From Cydia pomonella (taxonomy: Eukaryota; Arthropoda; Insecta; Lepidoptera; Tortricidae), in the NCBI RefSeq assembly GCF_033807575.1, contig NC_084704.1, positions 30,109,968 to 30,173,967 of the forward strand: a stretch of 64,000 nucleotides of DNA. Direction: 5' to 3'. Below the pieces are notes generated by a model that was not told where the DNA came from, did not search any database, and worked only from the letters and a program-made list of their open reading frames with translations. Each line of letters begins with the position of its first letter. Position 1 is the stretch's first letter. A program made the translations under genes and the position numbers. Of this stretch, positions 1-10,553 are shown one piece after another.

Positions 1-143
1 CGTATAAAGCCTTGGCTCGAGTCTCATAACACAACACTGTGTTTGTATGTTAGAAGTGAAAACACTAAATTCATTAATACCGCTAACTAAAAATACACGA
101 TTCAGTCTCGTAAATTGCTTCTCAGTTGTATATTATGTTCGTT

Positions 144-3100
144 TCACACATTCAGCACGTTTACTATCTTCCGCCACTGAGGTTCTGAAAACAGAAAAAA
201 ATCCTCTGATATTAATGTTCTAACGGCCCGATTCGAAGACGTTATAAGATTTTGGTAAGATCTTTAAAAGATCGTTAACTAAACGAAATGTAAAAATTGA
301 CGGTTATTTCGATTCCGCTGTGATCCCAATAAGATCTATCTACGATATTTCTAATGTGAAAGTGACATGGATTGCCCGAATCGAGCTGCTTCTGTCAATT
401 ATACGACATACAAACGATATCTAAATGAGAACTGAACTAAACCAGAACTTATCGTTATCGTATTTCATTCTTCGAATCGGCCGTAAAGCAGGGGCAGCCA
501 CCAATTAGTTTGTTCAGGGGTCCGGTTTTTAAAATAAAATAACCATCGCAATCCGTTTCTACTCGAGTTTATTGAATAATAAGTAAAAAAATAATATAGG
601 TCGGCGGTCCGGATACGGACCGCGGGCCGCCATTTGGTGACCCCTGTTCTAAAGTTTCTAAACAAGTGGCGGCGTACGGCGCCATTTTGTGATAACTGAA
701 TGGGGTCGGCCGGTCGAAGTATTTACAGATAGCGCAAGCATAGGTTTTACTTGTCACTCGTACGAATAGAGTCAAAAACACGTTTTTTTTTGGAATTTTA
801 TGGCCTGGATGCTAGTAGCCCAGTAAGCCAAGTCTTATAGAACAAAACTAGAGACAGGTAAAACTTACGCTAGCGCCATCTATAAGAACCTTTGTCAGTT
901 GCCAACCCCACTGACTTTCGAACACTTAGGTTGTCAAAGATACCCCTTGCCAGTTAAAGAAATTAGTACCTATACCGCTTAAAATCCGCAACATGGCGAA
1001 GGCCAAATAGAATCTCCTTAGACTTTACCGATTATTTTTACCGTTTGCCTTATTAGGATCCTGTCTTTCGAGCAGCGCTGTCTTTTAGCACGTCCTTGTA
1101 GGTTCACCGTTTGACGAATTTCAACGTACGAAGTGCCAATTGTGAAAGTGATATGGAGTAAAAAAAATTATATAATAAGTATATATAAATTAGCCGACTC
1201 TGGCTTTATTTAATTGTACTTCTGTTACTAACTTACCACTGTATTTAGGTATGTAAACCAGCAGTTGATGCAGCAGCACGAACGTGATGATGAGCAGGTA
1301 GCCCACTCCGTACACTGATGATGCGAAACATATAGCCAAACTGGAAATAAGGAAATAAAGATTTTCAGCATGATACGGGGACTGACTAATATTTATAGGC
1401 AGATGGGTACCAAATGAACCAACAAAAATATTTTCACTTTTTCAACCACTTGCTACATTCCTTAAAACCACTGTTTTTCTACCAAGGTCATCTTGCAGAA
1501 ACTGGTTGTCTGCCGTCTGGCACATGCTTAATAATACTAATAATATTTCGATTTGGTCGCCACTGTCTCCTATAAAATAGTCTCTTAAAGAATTCAACAA
1601 TTGGTCGCTTTGTGTGCGAGAAAATAAATGTTAATATTTTAGTTTGTGTATTGTAATGCTTCCTTATGAATTTGTACTGATACCACAGAAGCTTGTACAG
1701 GGGAGAGTCAAATGTCTATGCAGCTGGCTGTACGTTCAGACGAGTTCTCAAAAGTCTTTAAAGAAACATAAAAATATATAGATTTACTTGGTTTGTAACT
1801 ATGTTTGTGAAGTCGACCATACAGTCAGCATCAAATAAATAGTGACGGCCAAAGTGGCCAAATATATCATAACACACCTTTGTTACCATAGAAATAAGGA
1901 CATGTTCCGACATATGTGGTCACTTAGGCCGATACACTATGTATTTCATCCATACTGTATGTAACATAGAGTAGAAAATTGCTAAACTTACTCCATCTGA
2001 TAGTAAACATCCTGACAGTCCTCAGGCAGCAAGATGGTGCCTATCAAAATGAAAGGCTGGCATATGGAAGTCAGGGCCAGGTTGGTGCCGAACAGCAGAG
2101 TGGCGAACGCGAATATTTGGCCTGCTAGGTAGCACGGGTAGTTTGGTCGAAGCACACAGCAATCCCACCTGAAAATTGTGGAACTTTTTATATAAACTTT
2201 GATCCCTTTGATAGGTTCTTTGCATGGAGAAAAAACAAAATAATACCATACTCATACTAACTAATGGATTTATAACGTATAAAGAGCCATTCACACCTCC
2301 AAAGCAGAATTATTGATGGGGCAGAATTGTTTCATTCATTGCTCTAAATTTTAGTATGGATAATTTCTATGTATCTTGGATTCCCCTAATTTGGACAACA
2401 ATTTAATCATTATTACAACATTGGTATGAAAGCAGGATGATTATGTAAAGTAGTGAATTGATTACCTATGTTAACCCTTTTCCAGGCATAGTATGATTTA
2501 TCGACGACATACGCGCCATTAGAATTTCAACTTTAGCATTCCGATTTAAGGTTCAAATTAGATTACACTTTCAGGAAATGTTACTTGTCTTCAAATGAAT
2601 CATCAAAGCTGGATTAATTGGAATATATTTGGATTTTTTGGGAAAACCTTGTAGATTGGTGGGGCCTGGAAAAGGGTTAAAAAGTCCCATTTAACCACCA
2701 CCTATATTTTACATACCTATCTTGCATTACCAAGTGTAAACCTTATGTCAGTGAGTAAATGGTGAATTCTGGACTGTGTGCGTGGTCGTATATGTATTAT
2801 GGTTATTGACGATCGAAGCGCTCATGAAAGCTATGTATTGGTAATTACGTTAGTTGTTATTAAATAATTTTATTTATATAATGTATTTACTTTGTGAATA
2901 AAGGGACATATGAAATATAGTGCAGCAACCAGCAAAATCATTTAATCTCCCTTGACTGCCTTGTCGAAAAATTTAACGTTATAATACTTACCATATTGAA
3001 TGGAAGAACCTTTCATTTACTTCAATTTGACATATCTGGCAATAATGTGAGTCAGATGTCAAAACTGGACTGCAATAAAAAAGGTATTTAAATTTTAAAT

Positions 3101-5515
3101 CAATTACAAAATGCAGTTTATATATAGAAAAATCTTAATAAATCCCTTAATATTAAATTTATTAGTGGGTGTGATGCATATTTAAAATCTTATCTTTAAT
3201 ACTCCATTCTTGAAGATAAAAAAGGCAAACTCATTTTGGAATGCTAATTAACAATACTACCTTAAATAATATAATCACAACACTCGCATTCTGAACATTA
3301 TAATAAAATATATGTTGATCATGATCATGATAGCTTAGCTTACCTATATTCCTTTCCCTTAGATGACCCTGTCGCAAGTTCAAAGTCGGCAATCATCTTC
3401 ATCTTGTAGAAGAAGTAACAAGTGCATGCCACAAGTAAAAGAAACACAAAGTTCTCCATTTGTGTGATCTCCAGCAGTCGCATGACACCAAGCTCGAACA
3501 CCAGGAACAAATAGATCCCTGATGAGAGGGTCCAGGAGAGGAAGAATGGTGATCTGGAATGAAATTAAGTCAGAATTAATAAAGTTTGGCAAGCAATTTC
3601 CGTCAGTAGAAAAAACAGGGTAAATTTAAAAATGTAAATGTGACAGGTTGTCCTCCCATAGAATTTTTTTATTTCTTATTTTAGCATTGTGATAATTTTT
3701 TGTGAAATCTCACAAAAATACATTACTACTATGTGAGAACTCGCAGCTTGAACACATTGCGGTATTGAATAGACCTATTGACCTCAGTGGACGGAAATAG
3801 GACAAAAGTTATATTAAGCAATCTTTCACGTCTATCTGAGCCTTTAAAAATAACAACTTTGTTCTGTAGCTGTTGTGATTTTTAAACAAATAAAAAGCGG
3901 CCAAGTGCGAGTCGGACTCGCCCATGAAGGGTTCCGTACCATTTATGACATATAAAAAAAAAAACTACTTACTAGATCTTGTTCAAACCAATTTTCGGTG
4001 GAAGTTTGCACGGTAATGTACATCATATATTTTTTTTTTAGTTTTATCATTCTCTTATTTTAGAAGTTACAGGGGGGGGGGGGGGGACACATTTTACCAC
4101 ATTGGAAGTGTCAGCAAAAAAACGCAAACTATTCACTTTAGAATATCATCACAATATCATCTTTGAAGACCTATCCATAGATAGATACCCCACACATATG
4201 GGTTTGTTGAAAAAAAAATAATTTTGAGTTTCAGTTCTAAGTATGGGGAACCCCCAAAAATTATTGTTTTTTTTTTTCTATTTTTGTGTGGAAATCTTAA
4301 TGCAGTTCAAAGAATACATCTACTTACCAAGTTTGAACAGTACAGTTCTTATATTTTCGGAAACAAGTGGCTGTGACATAATCGGACAGACAGACGGACA
4401 TGACGAATCCATAAGGGTTCCGTTTTTGCCATTTGGCTATGGAACCCTAAAAAGAGATGAAAAATAAGGAAATTAATTTTAGTGTTGTATCTGTTGGTAA
4501 AACATAACCCTCTTTAGAGCATAATCTATGTATATTGTCTAGCTGAACTGATCACCATAATTATATTGTCTTGTATTTTTTTCAAAAGAACAATTTTTAG
4601 GACTGTGACAAGGCAATGTAGTCTAAATTGTGGATTGTTTTAAACGCCATATGAAATAAATAAATAAAAGCATTTGTTTTGACAGTTATTGAAAAAAATA
4701 ATATGTAAACAAGTTAACATTGCCATCATTCTAATTTAAACAGTCGTGAGACATACTAACATTAATATAATTCTACGGATAACATTCACGTATTTTTTGT
4801 ACTAAAAAATACGTGAGTGTCATCCGTAGAATTATTTTAATATTACCATCATTCTTATTTTCATCATATTGATTAAAATAGAAATTCATAAACCTTTGAG
4901 TTAATAAAAGAAAATTGTCTATAATATCTAATCTGATCTAATCTAATCAACCATTAGACCATTACTATGCATATTGACTGACATAGCTTTGATTTCCGGC
5001 AAGATCTTAAACTATATAGTTAGTACAAGTTGTTTTAAAATTTCGTGCCTAGATCATGGCCTAGGGAGTAACTATACAAGTAATACCTATTAACTAATGA
5101 ATTCACCTTGCATTTTTGTTCACGTGGGAGGAGAATGGGCATACTGATTAGCACATAAAATAAGCCAATGCCAGACTTTCTTTTTATATTACAAATGTAT
5201 CATTTATGTATAAAAATCATATTGAAAGCACATGTGACGAAACTTATCAAAGTCAACTACAAAAATATCGACGGGAAAATACAGAAACAATTAAGAACCT
5301 AAATAATTACTACCTACTTACCTATTTTTCTGACGTGGCCTAGAATGAACGTAGAGTGCTCCCATACCTATAGCTACCATGACGACTATAGTCATCACTC
5401 GTGACCACGCAGCTAAAAGCAGCAAAAGCGGCAGGATAACAAACGGCAGTATTTTATCCATTTCCACTTTCTTTTTGTTACTTTTGTTTGCTCCGTATGA
5501 CAGTAATTCTTCCAT
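144..5515 (-). CDS. ZDHHC23: ZDHHC23-like multi-pass membrane protein lacking the DHHC core (six exons)
   Basis: Exons by eye: 5322-5515, 3344-3553, 2992-3069, 1992-2168, 1237-1340 and 144-184. All introns are GT-AG, the phases match, and the total is 804 nt (267 residues plus stop). Residues about 18-62 hold two membrane segments (motif LPFVILPLLLLLAAW), and exon 2 adds two more (SPFFLSWTLSSGIYLFLVF; FVFLLLVACTCYFFY). Exons 3-4 carry the remains of a cysteine-rich domain, starting with YCQIC at 144-148. Exons 4-5 give the last two membrane segments. As I recall it, order, spacing and residues fit vertebrate ZDHHC23, an endomembrane S-acyltransferase. The catalytic DHHC stretch is absent: His158-Ser is followed directly by the W-x3-C-V-x3-N segment. 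The protein is also shorter than ZDHHC23 (about 400 residues) at the N-terminus and in the pre-CRD linker. The start at 5515 is a choice: the frame is open to an ATG at 5635, and an upstream exon is possible. The last exon is short and the least certain. Confidence 0.72.
489..646. mobile_element. hAT-type MITE in the last intron of the ZDHHC23-like gene
   Basis: The 158-bp segment starts CAGGGGCAGCCACC and ends with the inverse complement of CAGGGGTCACCAAATGG. CAGGGGT-type ends are typical of hAT elements. Flanking 8-mers (ccgtaaag and ttctaaag) match at 5 of 8 positions, as expected for an old 8-bp target duplication. There is no transposase, so it is non-autonomous. Two small ORFs read through it and are not genes. 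Confidence 0.6.
1820..1935. repeat. Dispersed repeat of the 'acagtcagcatcaaa' family (intronic)
   Basis: It begins tacagtcagcatcaaat and includes acacacctttgttaccata. Related pieces occur at 23223-23447 (both ends, as an inverted repeat), 31331-31723 and 48455-48555, so this is a multi-copy family within the window. Confidence 0.5.
2471..2680. mobile_element. piggyBac-type MITE with TTAA ends (intronic)
   Basis: The ends are TTAACCCTTTTCCAGGC and its perfect inverse complement, 17 of 17 bp. Insertion at TTAA with a CCC-starting terminal repeat is the piggyBac signature. The 210-bp interior has no ORF. It sits in the intron between exons 3 and 4 of the ZDHHC23-like gene, where the missing DHHC segment might have been hidden. 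None is encoded there. Confidence 0.65.
2992..3069 (-). other. Exon 3 of the ZDHHC23-like gene: truncated cysteine-rich domain
   Basis: This 78-nt exon follows a TATTGCAG acceptor and ends at a GTAAGT donor, both phase 2. It encodes the first CRD ligand pair (Cys145-x2-Cys148) and an E-R-F-F-H stretch matching the usual R-x-x-H. It then ends in Ser-Ile-Trp, where a normal DHHC enzyme would have 14 further residues carrying C-x2-C-x2-CV-x3-DHHC. A canonical exon would be about 120 nt. The loss is a multiple of three and leaves both splice sites intact. Confidence 0.7.
3898..4453 (+). repeat. Lepidopteran dispersed repeat ('ggccaagtgcgagtcgg ... acggaaccctaaaaa' type)
   Basis: Starts cggccaagtgcgagtcggac, has an early agggttccgta, a cagacagacggaca tract near the end, and terminates in ggctatggaaccctaaaaa. 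A long diverged copy lies at 9598-10296 and an end fragment on the opposite strand at 31144-31206. It contains a run of 15 G (4072-4086). It is intronic, and the ORF read through it is not a gene. Confidence 0.6.
4761..4844. mobile_element. Foldback MITE, 84 bp, near-perfect hairpin
   Basis: Left arm attctacggataacattcacg... and right arm ...cgtgagtgtcatccgtagaat are inverse complements over nearly the whole length, with a loop of about 6 nt around 4798-4803. There is no ORF. It lies in intron 1 of the ZDHHC23-like gene. Confidence 0.6.
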
Positions 5516-5850
5516 GTTTTCAGCTGTAATCACCATGCAATATAGGAATGTCCACCATATACTGCGTGAGATCTTCACTAAATACACGTGAATTGTATTT
5601 GTTACGTGGTGGTAATTTGGATTTTCCAAAAACATTTATTCATTGCATTCTAACCGAGAAGCAACAAATATGCAACAACTTGAATGTTTTGACGTTGACA
5701 GTGACGTTTAGTTCGGGGATGCAAGCGTTAACACGGATCGCGACTAATAAAGGGCCTATTACATCCACACTTGTGAACGGAACCGACGACCGGACCCGAG
5801 CAAGGGTCACTTTCCGTTTCACGAAATATCAGCACATCTTTAACAATATT
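5516..5850 (-). promoter_or_regulatory. Presumed 5' leader and promoter region of the ZDHHC23-like gene
   Basis: The segment upstream of the chosen start has more CpG than the surrounding introns, especially 5755-5820. On the minus strand it holds a very short upstream reading frame (ATG-Gln-stop just before 5640) and an in-frame ATG at 5635 that would add 40 residues (MFLENPNYHH...). A possible acceptor (TGATTACAG) lies 12 nt before the chosen ATG, so an additional 5' exon cannot be excluded. No clear TATA box is seen. Confidence 0.3.
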
Positions 5851-6002
5851 TGAAATGTAATTTTTTTTTGAGTTGTAAAACTATCAAGCTGAACATAATT
5901 GGCAATTTAAAACCAAACTTTGCAAGAGCCATCGGGCACTGTTAGCAAGTGCCCGGCGACCGTGTGGACCTAATTCTTATACTCGTAAGCCCTTTAGTTT
6001 TA

Positions 6003-6114
6003 GAGGGCCTACCGCGAACCACGTTCGACGGGTTGCCTCCCTATCACACTTACCTACGAATTTACAAGTGCGACAGAGAGGCAACACGTCGAACGTGGTT
6101 CGCGGTAGGCCCTC
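6003..6114. mobile_element. MITE with GAGGGCCTACCGCGAA ends
   Basis: 112-bp inverted repeat. About 38 bp at each end are near-complementary (gagggcctaccgcgaac / gttcgcggtaggccctc). A diverged relative lies at 18829-18958. The 145-codon ORF crossing this element is a by-product of the repeat. Confidence 0.6.
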
Positions 6115-6359
6115 AGAGCTCCACTCATCATCTCACCATAAGAGCTTATTACATCTATCATGCTTTCGGACGGCTAATGATCGCAAGGGTTGTTAAACGG
6201 AAAACGATCTTGCTCGGTCCCACCGGCTCCGGCTTCGCCTCCGATCGTAAGGCCCGACGGCAGGATGAGTTTATTAACCCCTTTACAACAAATCGCATGC
6301 GTTTTACGTACATTGTGGCCACTGATTGTGGCGTTTATTTGATTGATTATTGCATTTAT

Positions 6360-6560
6360 AGGGACCGTGCGCGTTGGAGGGTCTGACATCTTGTGGCCTG
6401 AATCGGAACAATAAACACTTACATTTACACGTCACGTGTTTTCTTGTGCATAGTAGATTCTGCCATGTTGTGGGCTACATCGGAACAATAAACATCACAT
6501 TTACGCCTCGCGCCAAAAATCTGACGGCTCCTGTGCTGCCTCCTACAGTTCATGCACGCT
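6360..6560. repeat. Dispersed lepidopteran repeat with an internal tandem duplication
   Basis: Two diverged direct copies lie at about 6379-6435 and 6459-6512. Both contain catNttgtgg, then atcggaacaataaacac/atcacattta. The GC-rich flanks (cgcgttggagggtctg; tgacggctcctgtgctgcc) are familiar from lepidopteran genomes. The 122-codon ORF here is not a recognisable protein. Confidence 0.45.
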
Positions 6561-6834
6561 CCCTATACTTAGCCGGCATTGTATTAAAAATTGCATGCGA
6601 TGTTTTGCAAGATCTGTCGAGCTCTTTAGGAACAGACTGGATCGTTTATAAAGCAAAGGATTTCGCATCGCCAACAAACTGTCTCGCAGTTTGGCGAATA
6701 TTTTGTTTTGTGGTACACATATTTTATATATTAATGTTATAATAAAAATAATAATAAAATGTATTTTTTTTCCATATTTCTCACACTCATACTCCTACAC
6801 CTACAGTATGTTTTTCTTTTAAAGGAGAGTAGAG

Positions 6835-6945
6835 TTTTTTAAACGGTAAGTTAAGCGCATGTGACACCCTGCACCTACAAAAGCTATAGCGGGCGGCGAC
6901 GGCTTACCATTAGACAGGCCTTACGCTTGTTTGCCACCGACACAG
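6835..6945 (-). repeat. Dispersed repeat related to 22050-22215, opposite orientation
   Basis: Read on the minus strand it contains gcaaacaagcgtaagg followed by atggtaagccgtcgccg. The copy at 22050-22215 has caaacaagcacacgg and ggtaagcagtcaccat in the same order. It is a common lepidopteran interspersed repeat with no coding content. Confidence 0.4.
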
Positions 6946-9265
6946 AGATAAGTACGAATTCTTTTTTGTCTAATGTCAACTGCCTTAAGTGCTGGGATTG
7001 AAAGTATCGGACACCGTTTTATCACGGTGTCACGTACCTATACAAGAAAGACAATCATACCATCATTCTCGTACATGGAGCATTTAACAACTGCAGACGC
7101 CTTGTCTGTAATTTATTGTACAAAACAGTCTGCTGATTTTAGCCGATGAGGGGCACCTCATGGCTATTTGTACGTAAAGTACAAACAGCCATGTCAGATA
7201 AATGTCAGTCCATACAATACATATGACCATTGGCCGAGGTTTTCGACAGAGGGGTAAGCCAAAGAGTAAAGAAAGTATGGGTAAGCTCTTAAAGGCGACT
7301 CCAGTTTTTAAATCCCTGTTAAATCCTCCATGAAGTACATGTACGATAAATAAGATATATATATATATAAATAATAACTGTCCACTGAAAACAGTGCCAA
7401 CTGCAGCTCGCAGAGAGCATTTTTGCAGATTGCAGACAACACATTTTATTTTTCAGTTTTTTTTTTTAAATTAAACTACATGGAGGTTTTGTCGCTGATA
7501 GCTGATATCTCATAGTGAGTATTATATTCTTTAGCTGATATGCTAAATGTTAAGTAATGAAAAAAAAAAAAAAAACAATGTAGGATAGTGACAATTATGT
7601 CAATTATGATTTATTAGAATTATTATCTAAAACCTAGTTAATCTAACGCACCTACCCTATTCTCTTCTTTTAACGACATGAAAATAAATAAAACTTGATC
7701 ATATGAAAATAATGTTAAAATATTTGATTCCTCATGGTTTGGTACCAACAATCGCCGAAGATAGAGATGATACGGATATACGGACAAGTTACTGTAAGCG
7801 TATTACCGGATACCTACAGGACTTCGGTGGGTCGAGTGGCCAGACTATCGCCACCGGTGTCTTCGAACTGAAAGGTGTATACGTGAGGTACGTCCCATAT
7901 ACAATATAAATGCCATTAAAAAATCCAGTAGCAATGCCAGGATAATACTTTTTACAATTGTCATTGTGCTGCTGCTATTGGTGGCCTCGGAGCACACAGG
8001 TCATCGTACATACACCGTATGTAAACCTCAGCATCATATAAACGGTTATTGATACAGACTTTTACTACGCCTTATTACGTTACATTAAGGTTCAAGAAAG
8101 GTCAGATTAAGGTTCGTTCGATGGAACATGCGCCTTGCCATCGTCAGTCATCGCCGCGCATGCGTACATGGACACTCGTGTACCGGCAACGGCGCTTCAG
8201 TATTGATCGCGCGTTTGACGGTAATACACTGTACCGACAATGATTCTGGATTTCGAATGTGTATAACAATAATAAAGACTATTGAGTATGGAGTGAAGTG
8301 TTTAATAGTTCATCATGTCGAAGGTGAGTTAGCCATTATTTTAGTAGTTTAGAAAAAAGTTATAGCGCGGTGGAAACGATGGAAATCACTCTCAAGTCAA
8401 GGACAGATTTTAAATACGCGTTAAGTTTTGGTTTTTCATTCGTTGCGATCAGATTTGTAGATAACATGGTGTACAATTTTATCGAAAGTAATTGCTTAAG
8501 ATTTAGCCCTGCTGCGGGTATACTCGGGCCGTTTGAACGATCTTTCTTGATTGTTTTTGATTGAAGGGTTTCCTCGAGTCATTCGGATGTTGCCTCGTAT
8601 ATTGCCTCGGCATTGAAGGAAGCACTTGTTAATTTGATGATAATTAACGGGTCAAATGGAGAAGCCAAACAGTTTCCCAATCTATGCCCACTGCCCGCCT
8701 AATAAAATCTTGTATGTAGGGGTTGTAGGGTATGTATGTATATCTACTGATAGGACGACATATTAAAGTTAGGTAGGCAGCTATGTTTGCAGATCTTCAT
8801 TGAGGAACTAGATAAGTCTGCTACTATATTTTGAAAGAAAATCATTATGGCTGTGGCTTGATTTTAATTGTTTGGATAAAAAGAAGAGGGTATGAAAATA
8901 CCCGGTACGTTAACGGTCAAAAATTCAAAAGACTAAAGTACCTAGTACTAAAACCATTGACATATATAAAATGGACGTATGTCTATGTCCCCTTATATTG
9001 GAGTTCAGATATTAGGTAGGATAGGTTCCCAGCGAGGTAAATAATCCTAGCATAAGTACTTAGCAGGGAAAGGGAAGTAAGTTATAAAAACTGGTAAAGA
9101 TTGTTTGAATTTAAAAACGTAAAACGACTAACTGCGCTATCTCGCAATTCGTTAACTTTTTCGCTCATAAATTGGCAAAACACGTCTACACAGTTAACAC
9201 CAATTAGGACTCAATTGAATTAGAGCTCTGCTCTGGTGCCTACCTAAATAACTACACCGGTTTAG
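6946..9265. other. Gene-poor stretch with one possible start exon
   Basis: Holds small hairpins around 7140-7190 (ggctatttgtac / gtacaaacagcc), an (AT)n tract near 7355, a poly-A run at 7560-7576 and short ORFs without recognisable content. The only gene-like item is the candidate first exon at 8315-8323. Confidence 0.4.
8315..8323 (+). CDS. Possible first coding exon (Met-Ser-Lys) ending at a consensus donor
   Basis: ATG TCG AAG is followed directly by GTGAGT, a consensus splice donor. A TATAAA-like string lies near 8038, and a CpG-richer patch at 8145-8230 could be 5' leader. A three-codon first exon is common in insects but cannot be told from chance here, and no downstream exon was linked. 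Confidence 0.18.
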
Positions 9266-9269
9266 GTGT

Positions 9270-9545
9270 CTACATTCACGTTTGCTATCTCATCTCGCTA
9301 TAGTATCATGCTAGCACGTTCTTCTGCTGATTCCCCTGCGGACATTGCTGTTCTGGATCTCACTGAGGAGCTACTCGACATGCTTGAACGTTTGCAAAAT
9401 GTTTGCATCAGATACATTTTTGGCCCACGTAAATTTGACCACATCTCATCTTTCCGCTCCCAACTCAAATGGCTGGGCAGCCATTCGGCGTCGTAGAGAC
9501 ATACATATACTTTCCCTAAGAGCCCATCAACGTGCTCACTAGCGC
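9270..9545 (+). pseudogene. LINE reverse transcriptase C-terminal fragment
   Basis: The frame reads LERLQNVCIRYIFGPRKFDH then ISSFRSQLKWLG, the pattern seen near the C-terminus of jockey/CR1-like reverse transcriptases (R.QN.C.R.IFG.RK.DHIS..R..L.WL). A frame change at about 9480 moves the following RRDIHILSLRAHQRAH to another frame. It is short and decayed, a dead fragment. Confidence 0.6.
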
Positions 9546-9597
9546 CACTGGAGAATAATTGTGATTGTTTAAATTTAGCGATAGATATTTAAATAAC

Positions 9598-10296
9598 CGG
9601 CCAAGAGCATGTCGGGCCACGCTCAGTGTAGGGTTCCGTAGTTACTCTTCCGTCACAATAAGCTAAACTGGAGCTTAAAGTATAGTAAATTGTTAACCAA
9701 GGGATGAAACGGTATCTTTCACCCGAGTTAAACAAATAGGCAAATTTGCATAATCAGTACCTAATTAAAGTAAGTCTTTTTACTATGAAGGGAAAACTTG
9801 CGATAACTCAAAAACAGCTAAACTGATCATGTCTGCTATAGTTTTCATTTAATGTCTTTCTTAAGCTCTACTTCCACGATTTTTTTCATATTTTTTGGAC
9901 CTATGGTTCAAAAGTTAGAGGGGGGGGACACGTTTTTTTTCTTTCGGAGCGATTATCTCCGAATATATTCACTTTATCAAAAAATGTTTCTTGAAAACCC
10001 CTATTAGTTTTGAAAGACCTTTCCAACGATACCCCACACTCCAGGGTTGAAGCGAAAAAAAAATTTCGTCCCCACTTTACTTGTAGGGGAGGTACCCTAA
10101 AAAAAAATATTTTTTTAGATTTTATTGTACGACTTTGTCGGCTTTATTGATTTATATATCCATGCCAAATTTCAGCTTTCTATCACTAACGACCACGGAG
10201 CAAAGCCTCGGACAGACAGACAGACAGACAGACAGACGGACATGGCGAAACTATAAGGGTTCCGTTTTATGCCATTTGGCTACGGAACCCTAAAAA
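9598..10296 (+). repeat. Second long copy of the 'ggccaag ... acggaaccctaaaaa' repeat
   Basis: Starts ccggccaagagcatgtcggg, has agggttccgtagttac near its 5' end, a (CAGA)n tract at 10210-10237, and ends ctacggaaccctaaaaag. It is the same family as 3898-4453 but about 140 bp longer. Confidence 0.6.
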
Positions 10297-10359
10297 GGGG
10301 GCCGTTATGTACTGTAGTTTGTATTTAAGTACCAAAATAAATAAAAACTATTTAGACTA

Positions 10360-10553
10360 CAGTACCCCTAGTGTAAATAAATTCGATTTCCAAACGTGAC
10401 GTACGCGTTTGCGTTTAGTCTCATTTTGTATTGGATTTCGAAAGAGCGCGCCAAGCGGAACGTTTTGGAACCTCAAAATCCTATACAAAATGAGACTTAA
10501 CGCAAACGCGTTCGTCACGTTATGATGTCGATCAAAGTTACACTAGGGGTACA
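10360..10553. mobile_element. MITE with GTACCCCTAGTGTAA ends
   Basis: Terminal gtacccctagtgtaa is matched by ttacactaggggtac. Deeper inside, acgcgtttgcgtttagtctc pairs with gagacttaacgcaaacgcg, so most of the 194 bp can fold into one hairpin. No ORF. Confidence 0.65.

Noticed and set aside
465..781. Two minus-strand ORFs of 66 and 70 codons
   Set aside because: Both run through the hAT-type MITE and have no exon context.
2169..2991. A microexon carrying DHHC between exons 3 and 4 of the ZDHHC23-like gene
   Set aside because: Reading the intron on the minus strand, no combination of Asp-His-His-Cys codons was found, and the two flanking exons already join in phase.
2992..3069. An ungapped alignment in which DHHC is replaced by NYPC
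   Set aside because: C-V-L-R-P-N-Y-P-C can be lined up with C-V-x3-D-H-H-C, but then the following W-x3-CV-x3-N-x3-F motif would be lost. Lining the same residues up with that later motif keeps equal spacing through the next membrane helix, so a deletion fits better.
5949..6742. Plus-strand ORFs of 145 and 122 codons
   Set aside because: They cross a MITE and a common dispersed repeat, with no splice sites or protein family.
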